A stretch of DNA of 64,000 bases from PGYU01 sp964637845 (GTDB taxonomy: Bacteria; Bacteroidota; Ignavibacteria; Kapaibacteriales; UBA2268), in NCBI GenBank assembly GCA_964637845.1, contig CAZWXI010000004.1:1-64000 (forward strand), written 5' to 3'. Below the pieces are notes generated by a model. The model worked only from the letters and a program-made list of their open reading frames with translations. It was not told the origin of the DNA and did not search any database. The position numbers and the translations under genes were made by a program. Shown one piece after another: positions 1 to 8,573 of this stretch; the first letter of the stretch is position 1, and each line of letters begins with the position of its first letter.

Positions 1-1
1 T

Positions 2-298
2 TCCGGAATGATAGAGGGTAAAATCATCTATGAAACTGACATTATACAAGGTCCGTTGTCCGATTTCAATGTTTATATCGAAGGTATTGACATTAAGCAT
101 TATTCGAAAGCGGGTGTATTTGGCGATGGTTCTTATTTCGGTAATGGGTTACCACCTGGTAAGTATAGGGTTTATCCAGCAAAATACGCTCTCGATAGGC
201 TAAAATGTAAGTCTGAACCTGAATATAGAGAAATTGAAATATCCGACAATCCCGTAGGGGATGTAGTTTTTAATATATCGTTTAAGTTACTAAAATAG
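2..298 (+). CDS. 3' end of a secreted or surface protein (partial)
   Basis: The frame is open to the left edge (codons for S and G precede the first ATG at 8), so this is probably the C-terminal part of a longer gene rather than a 96-residue protein. The visible part is beta-rich, with alternating hydrophobic residues and a 'GLPPGKYRVYPAK' stretch resembling the end of a carboxypeptidase-regulatory-like (transthyretin-fold) domain, which usually decorates cell-surface proteins. The 'FGDG' motif recalls the YGDG repeats of the protein encoded at 1689-2897. No catalytic residues are seen. Function unknown. Confidence 0.5.
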   Translation, partial: SGMIEGKIIYETDIIQGPLSDFNVYIEGIDIKHYSKAGVFGDGSYFGNGLPPGKYRVYPAKYALDRLKCKSEPEYREIEISDNPVGDVVFNISFKLLK

Positions 299-313
299 GT
301 CGTAAGTATAGCT

Positions 314-916
314 TCAATTTTTCATATGTACGACAGGAAATTTTAGTATGAATCGCGTTCCCTTGCCGTATTGCGACTCGAACAATATCTCACCTCCCAA
401 GAGTTCCATTATATTGCGTGTTATTGTCAATCCCAGTCCTGTTGTGAGCTCGCGATTTGTCGGTTGCGAGGAAAGTCGTACGAATTTACCGAAAAGCAAT
501 GAGACTTCGGATTCTTTAATCCCGGGACCTTCATCCTCGACTTCGAAGATTATTCTTGGTTTCATGGCAATGTTTAAACTCTCGGAATATGCCTTGATTG
601 TGATTTTTTTATCAAATTGAGAGAACTTTACTGCGTTGGAAATCAGGTTGTCAACACATTCCTTGAGTAAATTGTAATCTTGATAAATTTCGGGGTCTTT
701 GATTTTGTTGATAACGATAAGTTCAATGTTTTTCAGTTTTGCCAATTCCCTGAAATACTTCACTGATTCATCCATTAAGTAATTAAAATTCATCTCAGCC
801 AAGTAAGGTGCAACAGACTTCGATTCGAGTTTGGTAATCAATGATAGATTAGAAAGAACTTTGTACATCATGTCTCCGGTAATGGAAATATCATTACAGT
901 ATTTCGAGTTTCTCAC
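314..916 (-). CDS. Histidine kinase C-terminal half (HATPase), split by frameshift
   Basis: This frame holds the end of the HisKA dimerisation helices and a complete HATPase_c domain: N box 'DNLISNAVKFS', G1 box 'VEDEGPGI' and G2 box 'TGLGLTI'. It begins at a GTG that overlaps the end of the upstream receiver/HisKA frame (894-1463) by 23 bases. Joining the two frames near base 896, by ignoring one T in the TAA stop, restores a smooth HisKA helix (KLEIL then NDISITGD). The pair is therefore best read as one receiver-HisKA-HATPase protein of about 380 residues interrupted by a one-base insertion. Either the gene is broken, the assembly has an error, or the two halves are made separately. Confidence 0.75.
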   Translation of the reverse strand: MRNSKYCNDISITGDMMYKVLSNLSLITKLESKSVAPYLAEMNFNYLMDESVKYFRELAKLKNIELIVINKIKDPEIYQDYNLLKECVDNLISNAVKFSQFDKKITIKAYSESLNIAMKPRIIFEVEDEGPGIKESEVSLLFGKFVRLSSQPTNRELTTGLGLTITRNIMELLGGEILFESQYGKGTRFILKFPVVHMKN

Positions 917-1463
917 TATTTGAAAACTTATCGAAACGTTCCAAGAGCAATTTATTGAAACCTTGAATTACGACAAGTGAATTCTTTAAATCATGAGTAG
1001 CAATTGACAGGAATTCTTTCAAATCGTTATTGAGCGATTCTACAATAAGCTTTTGCTTTTTAATTAAATCACGTGAAGCTTTTAATTCAAGATTATTCTT
1101 TACTCGGACTTGTAATTCATCTTGCTTGAATGGTTTCGTAATGTAATCAACTGCACCAATTCTAAATGCTTTGACTATATCCTCGATTTGCGATTTCCCC
1201 GATAGAAAAATTATCGGAATGTCTTGCAACGCCTCAATTGCTTTGATTTGGCGGCAAACTTCAAATCCATCCATTCCGGGCATAAGAATATCCAGCAATA
1301 TCAAATCCGGCTCCAAAGATTTAGCCAATTTGATTCCTTCGCTGCCGGAAACTGATACTGCTTTCCTATATTCAGGAAATATATCGCAGAGGAAGTGCAA
1401 ATTGTCTTTACTATCGTCTATTATCAATATAAGCGGTTTGTATCCGCTGTTGAAATCTTGCAT
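894..1463 (-). CDS. Response regulator receiver plus HisKA half of a hybrid kinase
   Basis: Residues 10-125 form a CheY-like receiver domain: acidic pair D16-D17, phosphoacceptor D58 in 'LLDILMPGMDG', the switch Ser in 'FLSGKS', and the conserved Lys in 'YITKPF'. A coiled linker follows, then a HisKA phosphoacceptor helix with the H box 'SIATHDLKNSL'. The frame ends at TAA in the middle of the HisKA helices, and the remaining kinase is in the next frame (314-916). The receiver-then-kinase order is typical of soluble two-component proteins that take phosphate from another kinase. No membrane segment is seen and no partner gene lies next to it. Confidence 0.8.
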   Translation of the reverse strand: MQDFNSGYKPLILIIDDSKDNLHFLCDIFPEYRKAVSVSGSEGIKLAKSLEPDLILLDILMPGMDGFEVCRQIKAIEALQDIPIIFLSGKSQIEDIVKAFRIGAVDYITKPFKQDELQVRVKNNLELKASRDLIKKQKLIVESLNNDLKEFLSIATHDLKNSLVVIQGFNKLLLERFDKFSNSEKLEIL

Positions 1464-1688
1464 TCAATTGCCTTGTTGTTGATAAGCAAATATAATCAAA
1501 AGAATACTCTTGTGTAAGCAAAATCAAACTATTTTATTAAAGAAATAACAATAATTTGCAGATAATTATGTTCAATTATCATGTATAATAGATTATTTAT
1601 TCACTCACTTGCTTATACTATTCAAACAATCAGTTATTTAACTACTATTTCCAATCATAGTGGTCATTTATTCATTGAAATCATATTG

Positions 1689-2897
1689 TTAATTCCCCGG
1701 ATATTTGAATTTTGTACTCGAGAGAAGGTAAATTTGATACCCTTGCCCCGGGAGCATATCACCTATCATATTAATTTCAAAAGCAGGAAAAAACACATTT
1801 CCTAAATTGTCCTTTGCAATTACAAGGGTGCCATTTTGGGTTAATGATGCTAATGCGATTTCAATGTCCATAGAATTATCACGTAGGTATGCCAACATAT
1901 TCCATCCTGCAGTCAACGCAATTTCATCAATTTGTGGATTTGATTTAGCACCTTCGATTTCTAAGGTTGTTGCTCTATTCGTGTAAATCTGGTATGCTTC
2001 TTCGTACTTCCAATTTCCGATATCATTTATCCCGAATTCCGGAAAGTATATTTGACCCAAATTATTCTTTACAATAACGATGTTATTCACTATCGGTAAT
2101 AATACGTCTTCCATATCAATATTGACCAATCGAATATAGGTTGAAATCATATTCCATCCCGTATTTAACTTAATTAAGTGCTTTTCAGGTAATGTTTTAA
2201 CTTGAAGAATATCAGAATACCCAGATAATTGTTCAAAATTTTCTGCCATAACCCTGAAATAATAGTATGTAGCGGGATTTAAGTGATTGCCTATATCCGT
2301 ATAAAACAAATTGCTGCCATAATAAATTAGCTTATACGGACCATCAGCACTATCAGATCTAAATAATTTATAATTCAATGCTTGCTCAACCTCGTTCCAT
2401 CCAAGGTTAATTTGCTGTTTCCCAATTAAGCTTGCACTTAAATTAATAGGTGTATTTAATCCATAATGAAATAATGTATCGAACATGATTCTACAATGAC
2501 CATCTCCAACGTAAGATGTTGATTTGTCTAACATTAAAGTATCTGAATTTGGTATATTGAATACTGTCTTTCCGCTCCCGTCACCATAAAAACTTGAATA
2601 TAGATAATTTAAAACAGTGTCCGCATCGTTTAATTTAAATTTAGCAAGAGATAAACCGTCGCCATAAAAACTTGAATATAGATAATTTAAAACAGTGTCC
2701 GCATCGTTTAATTTAAATTTAGCAAGAGATAAACCGTCGCCATAAAAACTCGATTTAATACGCGTAATATTTGTATCTGCATCAGTTATAATCAACTTAA
2801 TCGAGTTAAATCCATCATATATCCCTCCCTCGAATTGGCTATATATTCTAGTGCAACTAATCAAACCAAGAAGAATGCATATTACAAAACTTTTCAT
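1689..2897 (-). CDS. Secreted repeat protein with FN3 domain and two C-terminal GWN repeats
   Basis: The N-terminus is a signal peptide, possibly a lipoprotein (LISC at residues 12-15). Residues 48-133 hold short repeats built on 'SSFYGDG', two of which are a perfect 26-residue tandem copy. Residues about 148-236 look like a fibronectin type III domain ('YYYFRVMAEN'). Two homologous C-terminal modules (about 241-315 and 325-402) each start with 'GWNM' and contain 'V(I)AK(N)NLG' and a 'YQIY' motif; such modules are frequent at the ends of secreted proteins in this bacterial group. No enzyme motif is visible. It starts 15 bases after the FGE-like gene upstream, so the two are probably co-transcribed. 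Likely a surface or periplasmic structural or adhesive protein. Confidence 0.6.
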   Translation of the reverse strand: MKSFVICILLGLISCTRIYSQFEGGIYDGFNSIKLIITDADTNITRIKSSFYGDGLSLAKFKLNDADTVLNYLYSSFYGDGLSLAKFKLNDADTVLNYLYSSFYGDGSGKTVFNIPNSDTLMLDKSTSYVGDGHCRIMFDTLFHYGLNTPINLSASLIGKQQINLGWNEVEQALNYKLFRSDSADGPYKLIYYGSNLFYTDIGNHLNPATYYYFRVMAENFEQLSGYSDILQVKTLPEKHLIKLNTGWNMISTYIRLVNIDMEDVLLPIVNNIVIVKNNLGQIYFPEFGINDIGNWKYEEAYQIYTNRATTLEIEGAKSNPQIDEIALTAGWNMLAYLRDNSMDIEIALASLTQNGTLVIAKDNLGNVFFPAFEINMIGDMLPGQGYQIYLLSSTKFKYPGN

Positions 2898-2912
2898 ATG
2901 TGCCTCGGTAAA

Positions 2913-4439
2913 TCAATTTTCATATCTTACGCAACGAAAACCATTACCACTGCCACGGGCATTGTAAGCATTTTGAGCAACCTGCCGTGCTGAAACAGTC
3001 CAATAATTAATAGCTAGCATATGATTATATGTCCAGTCACCGCCCCTTTGCCCTGCGGCTGCAAAATTTTCAAACTGCCAGTCGTTAAGATTTTTGAAAC
3101 TTCTGCCATCTATATTTCCAAAAGATATACATCCTTCCCAAAGATTACCGCTCATTTCCATTATACCCCAATATGTTGCCCCGGCATTCTTTCGTTGTCC
3201 CGCACTTATTTCTGCAAATACTCCAACTCTAAGAGGCCCTGCAAGATTACCCGATTGATGTCCAAAGTGGCAGTTTCCTCCAAGCACATTTTCGTTACCA
3301 CACCCCACATTTCCACGCCCATAAGATTGAGAACGAACATTGTCACCCCAAGCATATTCTGATGCAACGTAATTTGCCGGGCCTCTACATGCTTTTTCGT
3401 ATTCAAGCTCAGTCATTGGACGTAAACCAGCCCAAGCGGCATAATATAACCCATCTTGAAATTTTAAATAATTACAAGCAATGTTCTGACCGTCACATTC
3501 CTCATTTGGAATTCCATTACCATTGTAATCACAATAGAAAACCACAGGTAAATTAGCATCTATTTCAGAATTGCACCTTATTGCATTATGATTTGTAATT
3601 GTTTGAGTACCACTCATGACATATCTGTTCACAATCGAAGTTTTTCCGATAATGTCGGTAGTAATCCTTGCCGCTTGCTGTGCACGCGTCAATGTATTAA
3701 GGAAATCAACGTATTGCTCCTGAGAAATTTCATATTTCATGCAATAAAATGCCCGGTAGCCGGTGGGGTAGTCCGGGTTATCAATTATGCCATCGTTATT
3801 CCAGTCAATACCGTTCAAACCGTGAACCGATATGCCTGTATTTACAAGATTATTATCACCACTGATTGCCCTGACTTTCACTGTCTCATCGGAAATCAAA
3901 ACAGGAACATCGCTATCGAAAGCCCTAAATCTTTCCGAAGAAGAATTGTCTCCAAGATAAAAGCTCCCTGCTTTGACATAACACATTTCAATGGCAAATA
4001 CAGCAACTCGCATTACGTCTAATTTTAAGTCATCTTTTAGGAAATCGTTACCATAATTCCATCGTAATCTTACCGCATCAGAACCAAAATCACCTTTACC
4101 TTCACCCGAGCGATAGAAAAACACACCTTTCGTATCATTTGCGGCTTTAATCGTTGCATCAGAGCCGGCTGAACCCGTATTATGTGACGATGAACTTGAA
4201 TTTAATGAAGCATGGTGCCATTCCCCGGTCCCTGTTCGTTGGTATTTTACAAAAATCCACGCGGCATCCCAGTTGACGTCATTCCGCCATGAATTTTTCC
4301 AATTGATGTCGAATTCCACATAGACATACTTTTCGGTAATGTCCTGCCCGTAAAGCACAGCATTAGCTATTTGAATATCGTTTGCGTAGGCATTGAGAAC
4401 ACCGATTAACGCAAACAAAATTATCAAAGACTTATTCAT
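2913..4439 (-). CDS. Formylglycine-generating enzyme (SUMF1)-fold secreted protein
   Basis: A signal peptide (residues 1-19, ending near 'NAYAN') is followed by a beta-rich N-terminal domain and a C-terminal FGE-sulfatase fold. Family hallmarks are 'GLRPMTELEYEKACRG', 'YAWGD', 'EMSGNLWEG' and the closing 'RGGDW...SARQ...GFRCVR'. Such domains occur in true sulfatase-activating enzymes and more often in non-catalytic binding or structural proteins; no sulfatase gene is nearby, so a non-catalytic role is more likely. It is the first gene of a probable two-gene unit with the repeat protein downstream. Confidence 0.8.
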   Translation of the reverse strand: MNKSLIILFALIGVLNAYANDIQIANAVLYGQDITEKYVYVEFDINWKNSWRNDVNWDAAWIFVKYQRTGTGEWHHASLNSSSSSHNTGSAGSDATIKAANDTKGVFFYRSGEGKGDFGSDAVRLRWNYGNDFLKDDLKLDVMRVAVFAIEMCYVKAGSFYLGDNSSSERFRAFDSDVPVLISDETVKVRAISGDNNLVNTGISVHGLNGIDWNNDGIIDNPDYPTGYRAFYCMKYEISQEQYVDFLNTLTRAQQAARITTDIIGKTSIVNRYVMSGTQTITNHNAIRCNSEIDANLPVVFYCDYNGNGIPNEECDGQNIACNYLKFQDGLYYAAWAGLRPMTELEYEKACRGPANYVASEYAWGDNVRSQSYGRGNVGCGNENVLGGNCHFGHQSGNLAGPLRVGVFAEISAGQRKNAGATYWGIMEMSGNLWEGCISFGNIDGRSFKNLNDWQFENFAAAGQRGGDWTYNHMLAINYWTVSARQVAQNAYNARGSGNGFRCVRYEN

Positions 4440-4651
4440 TTCTTACCTCAAATTTTTGTTAAAAATTTAGTAAATCAATATAAAAAGCAATTACCTACCA
4501 ATCAAAAGTAATCAATATATACTCCTAATGCAAATTAATTTTCTAAGAATGGATTAAGCAGGTTAATACTGAATCTGTACGGAGATGTGAAAGCTCAATC
4601 TTACGTTTTTTTTTGTCATAGAGCCGTATAATATCACGTATACTTTTGTTT

Positions 4652-5758
4652 TCATATTTGTAGGGGAATTTGAATTTGTTCTCTTTTATGTTGGATATCA
4701 AATTCTAAGTGACTTAACACGCGAGAACCAAGAGAAGTTAGCACAACTCTATCGTAAAAACCTTTGGTTTTAATTTTCTCTACTAATTCTAATTCAAGAC
4801 AATGATTACATGTAAATTGTAACCAATCAGCTACAGTTCCTTCAGAATAATTCATTTTTAAAAAATTATTAATTAAATTTAATTTAGTTTTATTATCAAA
4901 ATATCTTCCTTTCGGTATACAATCGTCATATGTGAGTGCTATAAATTTCAAAAAATAATAAATATTAATTTTACTTTTCTTTTCATAAAAGTTTCCATTT
5001 AATAAAGATTGAATGAGTATGCGTTTTTGTTCGATGCTCAAATCAATTTTTTTTAAATTGTGAATGATCTGATGGGCATTAATATTGTCTCTAAAAATTA
5101 TCCCATAATCAGTTAAAATATAATTTTGTTCGTCTTTATATATTAAATCAAAATAATTTGCACCATAAAAAATTACATTGAATGTTGATCTAGATTTATT
5201 GGTAGATAGTACATCAAAGAAATCCCTAAAGTCATTTATATTTAATTTATCAGACTTTTTCAAATAAAATGGTACAAAAAGCCTATTGAAACAGGATAAA
5301 TGGGTTAAATTCATAGCTACAGGTTTTGATAAAGGTACACCAATATTAATAAGCGCTTTCTGGATTTCTTTTTCGTACAATTCTTTTACGATACCTAAGT
5401 CGTATAAAAAGTATCTAATGTTTAATTCATTGCATAATACAGTTATTTCTTCTTGGTATTGACGCTTGGTTTGGTTTGCATATAAAATACATGTCAAATG
5501 GGTGTCAGTTGAGTTAAACCTGATGTTCTGATATTGTTTTGTTTGTTCTATACAGTAAGATAGTTTTGCCCGACTATCTATTATGGTCTCTAACTCTGTA
5601 ATAAGGAATCCATCTCTTTTAATCTTATGGGCAAAATCGATTCTACCATAATCTGTTGTAAATTGTTGACAAATTTTTGACTCTAATGGTAAATCTATAC
5701 AAGATTGTAAATAATTCTTTTCTCTTAATAAAGTCCATTCTACTAAATGTTCATTCAT
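4652..5758 (-). CDS. Putative type II restriction endonuclease (PD-(D/E)xK-like)
   Basis: The protein is not firmly recognised, but the N-terminal block 'YGRIDFAHKI...FLITELET' (D41, E55, E57) has the layout of a PD-(D/E)xK nuclease with Glu in place of the usual Lys (ExE, as in BamHI). The rest is helical with many Lys, Asn and Ile. It overlaps by four bases (ATGA) the end of a truncated DNA methyltransferase gene upstream, the usual arrangement of a restriction-modification pair. By eye the region is more AT-rich than its neighbours, which suggests horizontal transfer. With its partner methylase broken, the nuclease is probably inactive, silent, or countered by a methylase elsewhere. Confidence 0.45.
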   Translation of the reverse strand: MNEHLVEWTLLREKNYLQSCIDLPLESKICQQFTTDYGRIDFAHKIKRDGFLITELETIIDSRAKLSYCIEQTKQYQNIRFNSTDTHLTCILYANQTKRQYQEEITVLCNELNIRYFLYDLGIVKELYEKEIQKALINIGVPLSKPVAMNLTHLSCFNRLFVPFYLKKSDKLNINDFRDFFDVLSTNKSRSTFNVIFYGANYFDLIYKDEQNYILTDYGIIFRDNINAHQIIHNLKKIDLSIEQKRILIQSLLNGNFYEKKSKINIYYFLKFIALTYDDCIPKGRYFDNKTKLNLINNFLKMNYSEGTVADWLQFTCNHCLELELVEKIKTKGFYDRVVLTSLGSRVLSHLEFDIQHKREQIQIPLQI

Positions 5759-5958
5759 AATTTATAAACATTTTGTTGATACATATTTTCCATCAAATGA
5801 TATTGATATCGATAAAACTGAATGCATCTTTGAACCAACTCTTCAGGCAATTTCTTCATTATATCGATACAATCACCGCAGAAAAGTTGGTTTATAAAAG
5901 CATCATGGTTTAACATATTTATCGGAGTATCAAGTATGCTGTTAGTTGTATCGCTCAT
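5755..5958 (-). pseudogene. Truncated DNA methyltransferase remnant
   Basis: Only 67 residues remain. The segment 'NQLFCGDCIDIMKKLPEE' is typical of the N-terminus of beta-class N4/N6 DNA methyltransferases, which normally continue into the catalytic (D/S/N)PP(Y/F) motif. That motif and the rest of the enzyme are missing, and the other frames do not supply it. After 'LPEE' the sequence becomes unrelated and ends four bases into the next gene, consistent with an internal deletion that joined the start of the methylase to its last codons. The stop overlaps the start of the putative restriction endonuclease. Confidence 0.6.
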
Positions 5959-6120
5959 TATATTAACAATTTGCGTTTTAGTAAAATTTAAACGTTATGT
6001 ATAGAAAGAAACCATAGAAAGTCAATTCCATCACGCATTACTTTTCCTCATCTCTTCCACTTTTCTTTTTACAAACTTATTGCTTTTCAACCAAAATTCA
6101 AAGGAAAAAGTATAAAAAGT

Positions 6121-6154
6121 AAGCCATTCCTTGCAGGGGCGCAAGAAATGGCTT
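6121..6154 (-). terminator. Rho-independent terminator of the POT transporter gene
   Basis: Fourteen-base arms (6121-6134 and 6141-6154) pair with one mismatch around a six-base loop. Read on the minus strand the hairpin follows the transporter stop codon and is followed by a T-rich stretch (complement of 6105-6120). Confidence 0.65.
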
Positions 6155-6176
6155 GAGTGTGTTATATTGTTATATT

Positions 6177-7817
6177 TTAGCCGGTGGCTTTTTCTAATTT
6201 TTTCATAATCGAGAATATGAAAAGTGCTGAGATGAGACAACACACTACGAATACGCCCCATACCTGCCAGACTTCGATTCTTATCCATAAGAATGAACCG
6301 ACAAAAAGTAATTGATTGCCTAATGCCGTGGCTCCAAGCCAGCCGCCTTGCATTAACCCTTGGAACCGCGGCGGCGCTACTTTTGATACGAATGATATAC
6401 CCATCGGGCTCAAGAATAGTTCGGCTATTGTTAATATCAAGTATGTATTGATAAGCAAATATGCCGAGACGCGTTCGGGTGTTGCTTGACCTGCCAAATC
6501 CGAAGGCGATGCAAGTCCCAAGGAGCCGACGAGTAAAAGCATGAATGCAAATGCTGCTAATATCATACCGAAACCGATTTTACGCGGTGTAGAAGGCTCG
6601 GCATTGCGTTTTTTGAGCCATCCGAAAAGCCATACAACAACAGGTGTCAAAAATACGATGAATATCGGATTGAACTGTTGAAATAGTTCAGGTTCAACTA
6701 CATTTGCTTCACCATATGTACCGTACATATAATATGCAATTGCAATACCTGCAACCGTGAGTATGCCCCCGATAATTCTGTGCTTAGTTGCCGAGTTTTT
6801 CTTCACAAGAAACACAAACCCGAGTATTGCAGCAATTATTGGCAGAAATCCGCGTAAATCAAAGAATAGGTAACTAAATGCATCAACGGTCTTTTCGGTA
6901 TAATCACGAGCGAAGTACGTTAGCGTTAATCCATTTTGGTGGAATGACATCCAGAAGAATATTACCACGAGGAATACTAAACCCAGAGCGATAAGGCGTT
7001 GACGTTCTTCTGCGGGCGCCATTTCGATTTTAGTTTCGCCTTTCGCAACTTGTTCTTTTCTGTCGGGCAATTTACTTTTAAAGAAAATATAAACTACAAG
7101 CGAGACAATCATTGCGGCGGCAGCTACGCCAAAAGCATAATTATAACCGACAGCGAAAACATCTATGTAGTTTTGGGCAAAGACAGCCAAATCGGTAATT
7201 TGATGTGTTGTTGCGTTCGATGCCAATTCAGCGAATTGAACCATGTCAACTTGTTGACCGTTTATTACTTTGTGGCAAAGTGCAGGCAAATCGGCATCGT
7301 AGGAATAACCTTGAGCTGACAAGAACCAGTTCCGGATTCCATTAGCGGCACTCGGTGCGAAGAAAGCTCCAATGTTGATACCCATATAAAATATGCTGAA
7401 TGCGGAGTCGCGAAGATGCGAATATTGCGGAGCGTCGTACATCTGACCGACAAGAGCTTGGAGATTGCCTTTAAATAAGCCATTACCTAAAGAAATGGTA
7501 AACAAACCGACTAAAGTCAGAGTTAGTCCCATTCCGGGAGTTGCCATCAAGGCATAGCCAACGAACATAATTACAATACCGATTAATATTATTCCCTTGT
7601 AGTTTTGCGTGCGGTCTGCCAAGAAACCGCCAACTAATGCCAAGGCATATATTAATGTGTAGAACACACTGTAAATTATGCCTGCATCATCTGCGGCTAA
7701 ACCAAATTTTGCTTGGAGGAATAATACAAGAATTGCCATCATTGTGTAGAAACCAAACCGTTCGCCCATGTTGGCAAAGAAGGCGACGATGAGACCTTTC
7801 GGATGATTTTTGAACAT
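6177..7817 (-). CDS. Proton-dependent oligopeptide transporter (POT/PTR family, MFS)
   Basis: An inner-membrane protein of 546 residues with about 14 hydrophobic segments, the size of bacterial DtpT-type peptide symporters. It would import di- and tripeptides with protons. Family signatures are 'GERFGFY' in helix 1, 'GGFLADR' after helix 2, and 'YMGINIGAFFAP' in helix 5. The helix 1 ExxER proton-coupling motif is altered: its first Glu is Asn (N16-M-G-E19-R20). The gene stands alone, with its own terminator downstream. Peptide uptake fits a heterotrophic, protein-degrading lifestyle. Confidence 0.9.
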   Translation of the reverse strand: MFKNHPKGLIVAFFANMGERFGFYTMMAILVLFLQAKFGLAADDAGIIYSVFYTLIYALALVGGFLADRTQNYKGIILIGIVIMFVGYALMATPGMGLTLTLVGLFTISLGNGLFKGNLQALVGQMYDAPQYSHLRDSAFSIFYMGINIGAFFAPSAANGIRNWFLSAQGYSYDADLPALCHKVINGQQVDMVQFAELASNATTHQITDLAVFAQNYIDVFAVGYNYAFGVAAAAMIVSLVVYIFFKSKLPDRKEQVAKGETKIEMAPAEERQRLIALGLVFLVVIFFWMSFHQNGLTLTYFARDYTEKTVDAFSYLFFDLRGFLPIIAAILGFVFLVKKNSATKHRIIGGILTVAGIAIAYYMYGTYGEANVVEPELFQQFNPIFIVFLTPVVVWLFGWLKKRNAEPSTPRKIGFGMILAAFAFMLLLVGSLGLASPSDLAGQATPERVSAYLLINTYLILTIAELFLSPMGISFVSKVAPPRFQGLMQGGWLGATALGNQLLFVGSFLWIRIEVWQVWGVFVVCCLISALFIFSIMKKLEKATG

Positions 7818-7955
7818 ATAACCTCACATTTTTATTACGAAATTTTACGATTGTCAAATACCAAAAACATAAAATTAAGAAAAATTAGCCACATGTCGCT
7901 AACATTTCTTTATTTTTCATTAATATTGTAAAAGTAAATGAGGGGTGCGAAGGTA

Positions 7956-8573
7956 TTATGTCCCGTTGAGCCTGTCTCCGGCATCACCCAAACCGGGGAC
8001 GATATATTTTTGGTCGTTTAGACCACGGTCAATAGCTGTGGTATAAATAGGTATTTCGGGGTATTCGGACATTATTTTCTCAATACCTTCAGGAGCCGAA
8101 ATAACTGATACAATATTAATATTGTTTGCGCCCTCGAGTTTGAGTCGTGAAATTGCCGATAAGAGTGAACCACCTGTTGCAAGCATGATTTCAAGCAAAT
8201 ATATTGAAGTATCAGGCGATATATCAGGTATGCTGAAATAATATTCTTCGCCCGTGAATGTAGTCTCGTTGCGCTTGATTCCGATATAACCAACTTCGGC
8301 TTGAGGATATAAGTTTAAAAAAGGATGAAGCAATCCAAGTCCTGCACGCAAAATTGGTATGAAGACTACTTTTGTTGATATTTCAACTCCGCTTGTAGTT
8401 TCAAGAGGTGTTTCAACTTCAATGTCTCGAGTCGGTAGTTTTTTCAGCACTTCGTATGCCATACAAGATGCAATACTTTCAACGGTTCTACGAAAAAGCT
8501 CGGAGCTTGTTCGTTTGTCTCTGAGTTTGGTCAACTCAGATTGAATAATTGGGTGTTGAAGTAATTGTATCAT
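7956..8573 (-). CDS. upp: Uracil phosphoribosyltransferase
   Basis: Pyrimidine salvage enzyme: uracil + PRPP to UMP + PPi, in the cytoplasm. The 205-residue length fits the family (about 208). Features are the N-terminal 'HPIIQSELTKLRD', 'FIPILRAGLGLL', the PRPP loop 'MLATGGS' and the C-terminal uracil-binding 'YIVPGLGDAGDRLNGT'. The acidic residue before the PRPP loop, usually Asp-Pro, is Glu-Ile here. The ATG overlaps the stop of the TatD/outer-membrane fusion (ATGA), so it is translationally coupled as the last gene of the dnaX-bcp-tatD-upp chain. Confidence 0.95.
   Translation of the reverse strand: MIQLLQHPIIQSELTKLRDKRTSSELFRRTVESIASCMAYEVLKKLPTRDIEVETPLETTSGVEISTKVVFIPILRAGLGLLHPFLNLYPQAEVGYIGIKRNETTFTGEEYYFSIPDISPDTSIYLLEIMLATGGSLLSAISRLKLEGANNINIVSVISAPEGIEKIMSEYPEIPIYTTAIDRGLNDQKYIVPGLGDAGDRLNGT

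Noticed and set aside
2913..4439. Active sulfatase-maturation enzyme
   Set aside because: No sulfatase gene is present nearby and the catalytic Cys pair of true FGE enzymes is not clear, so only the fold is claimed.
6031..6288. Open reading frame of 85 codons on the minus strand overlapping the end of the POT gene and its terminator
   Set aside because: It runs through the transporter's 3' end and terminator hairpin in another frame, with no recognisable protein.
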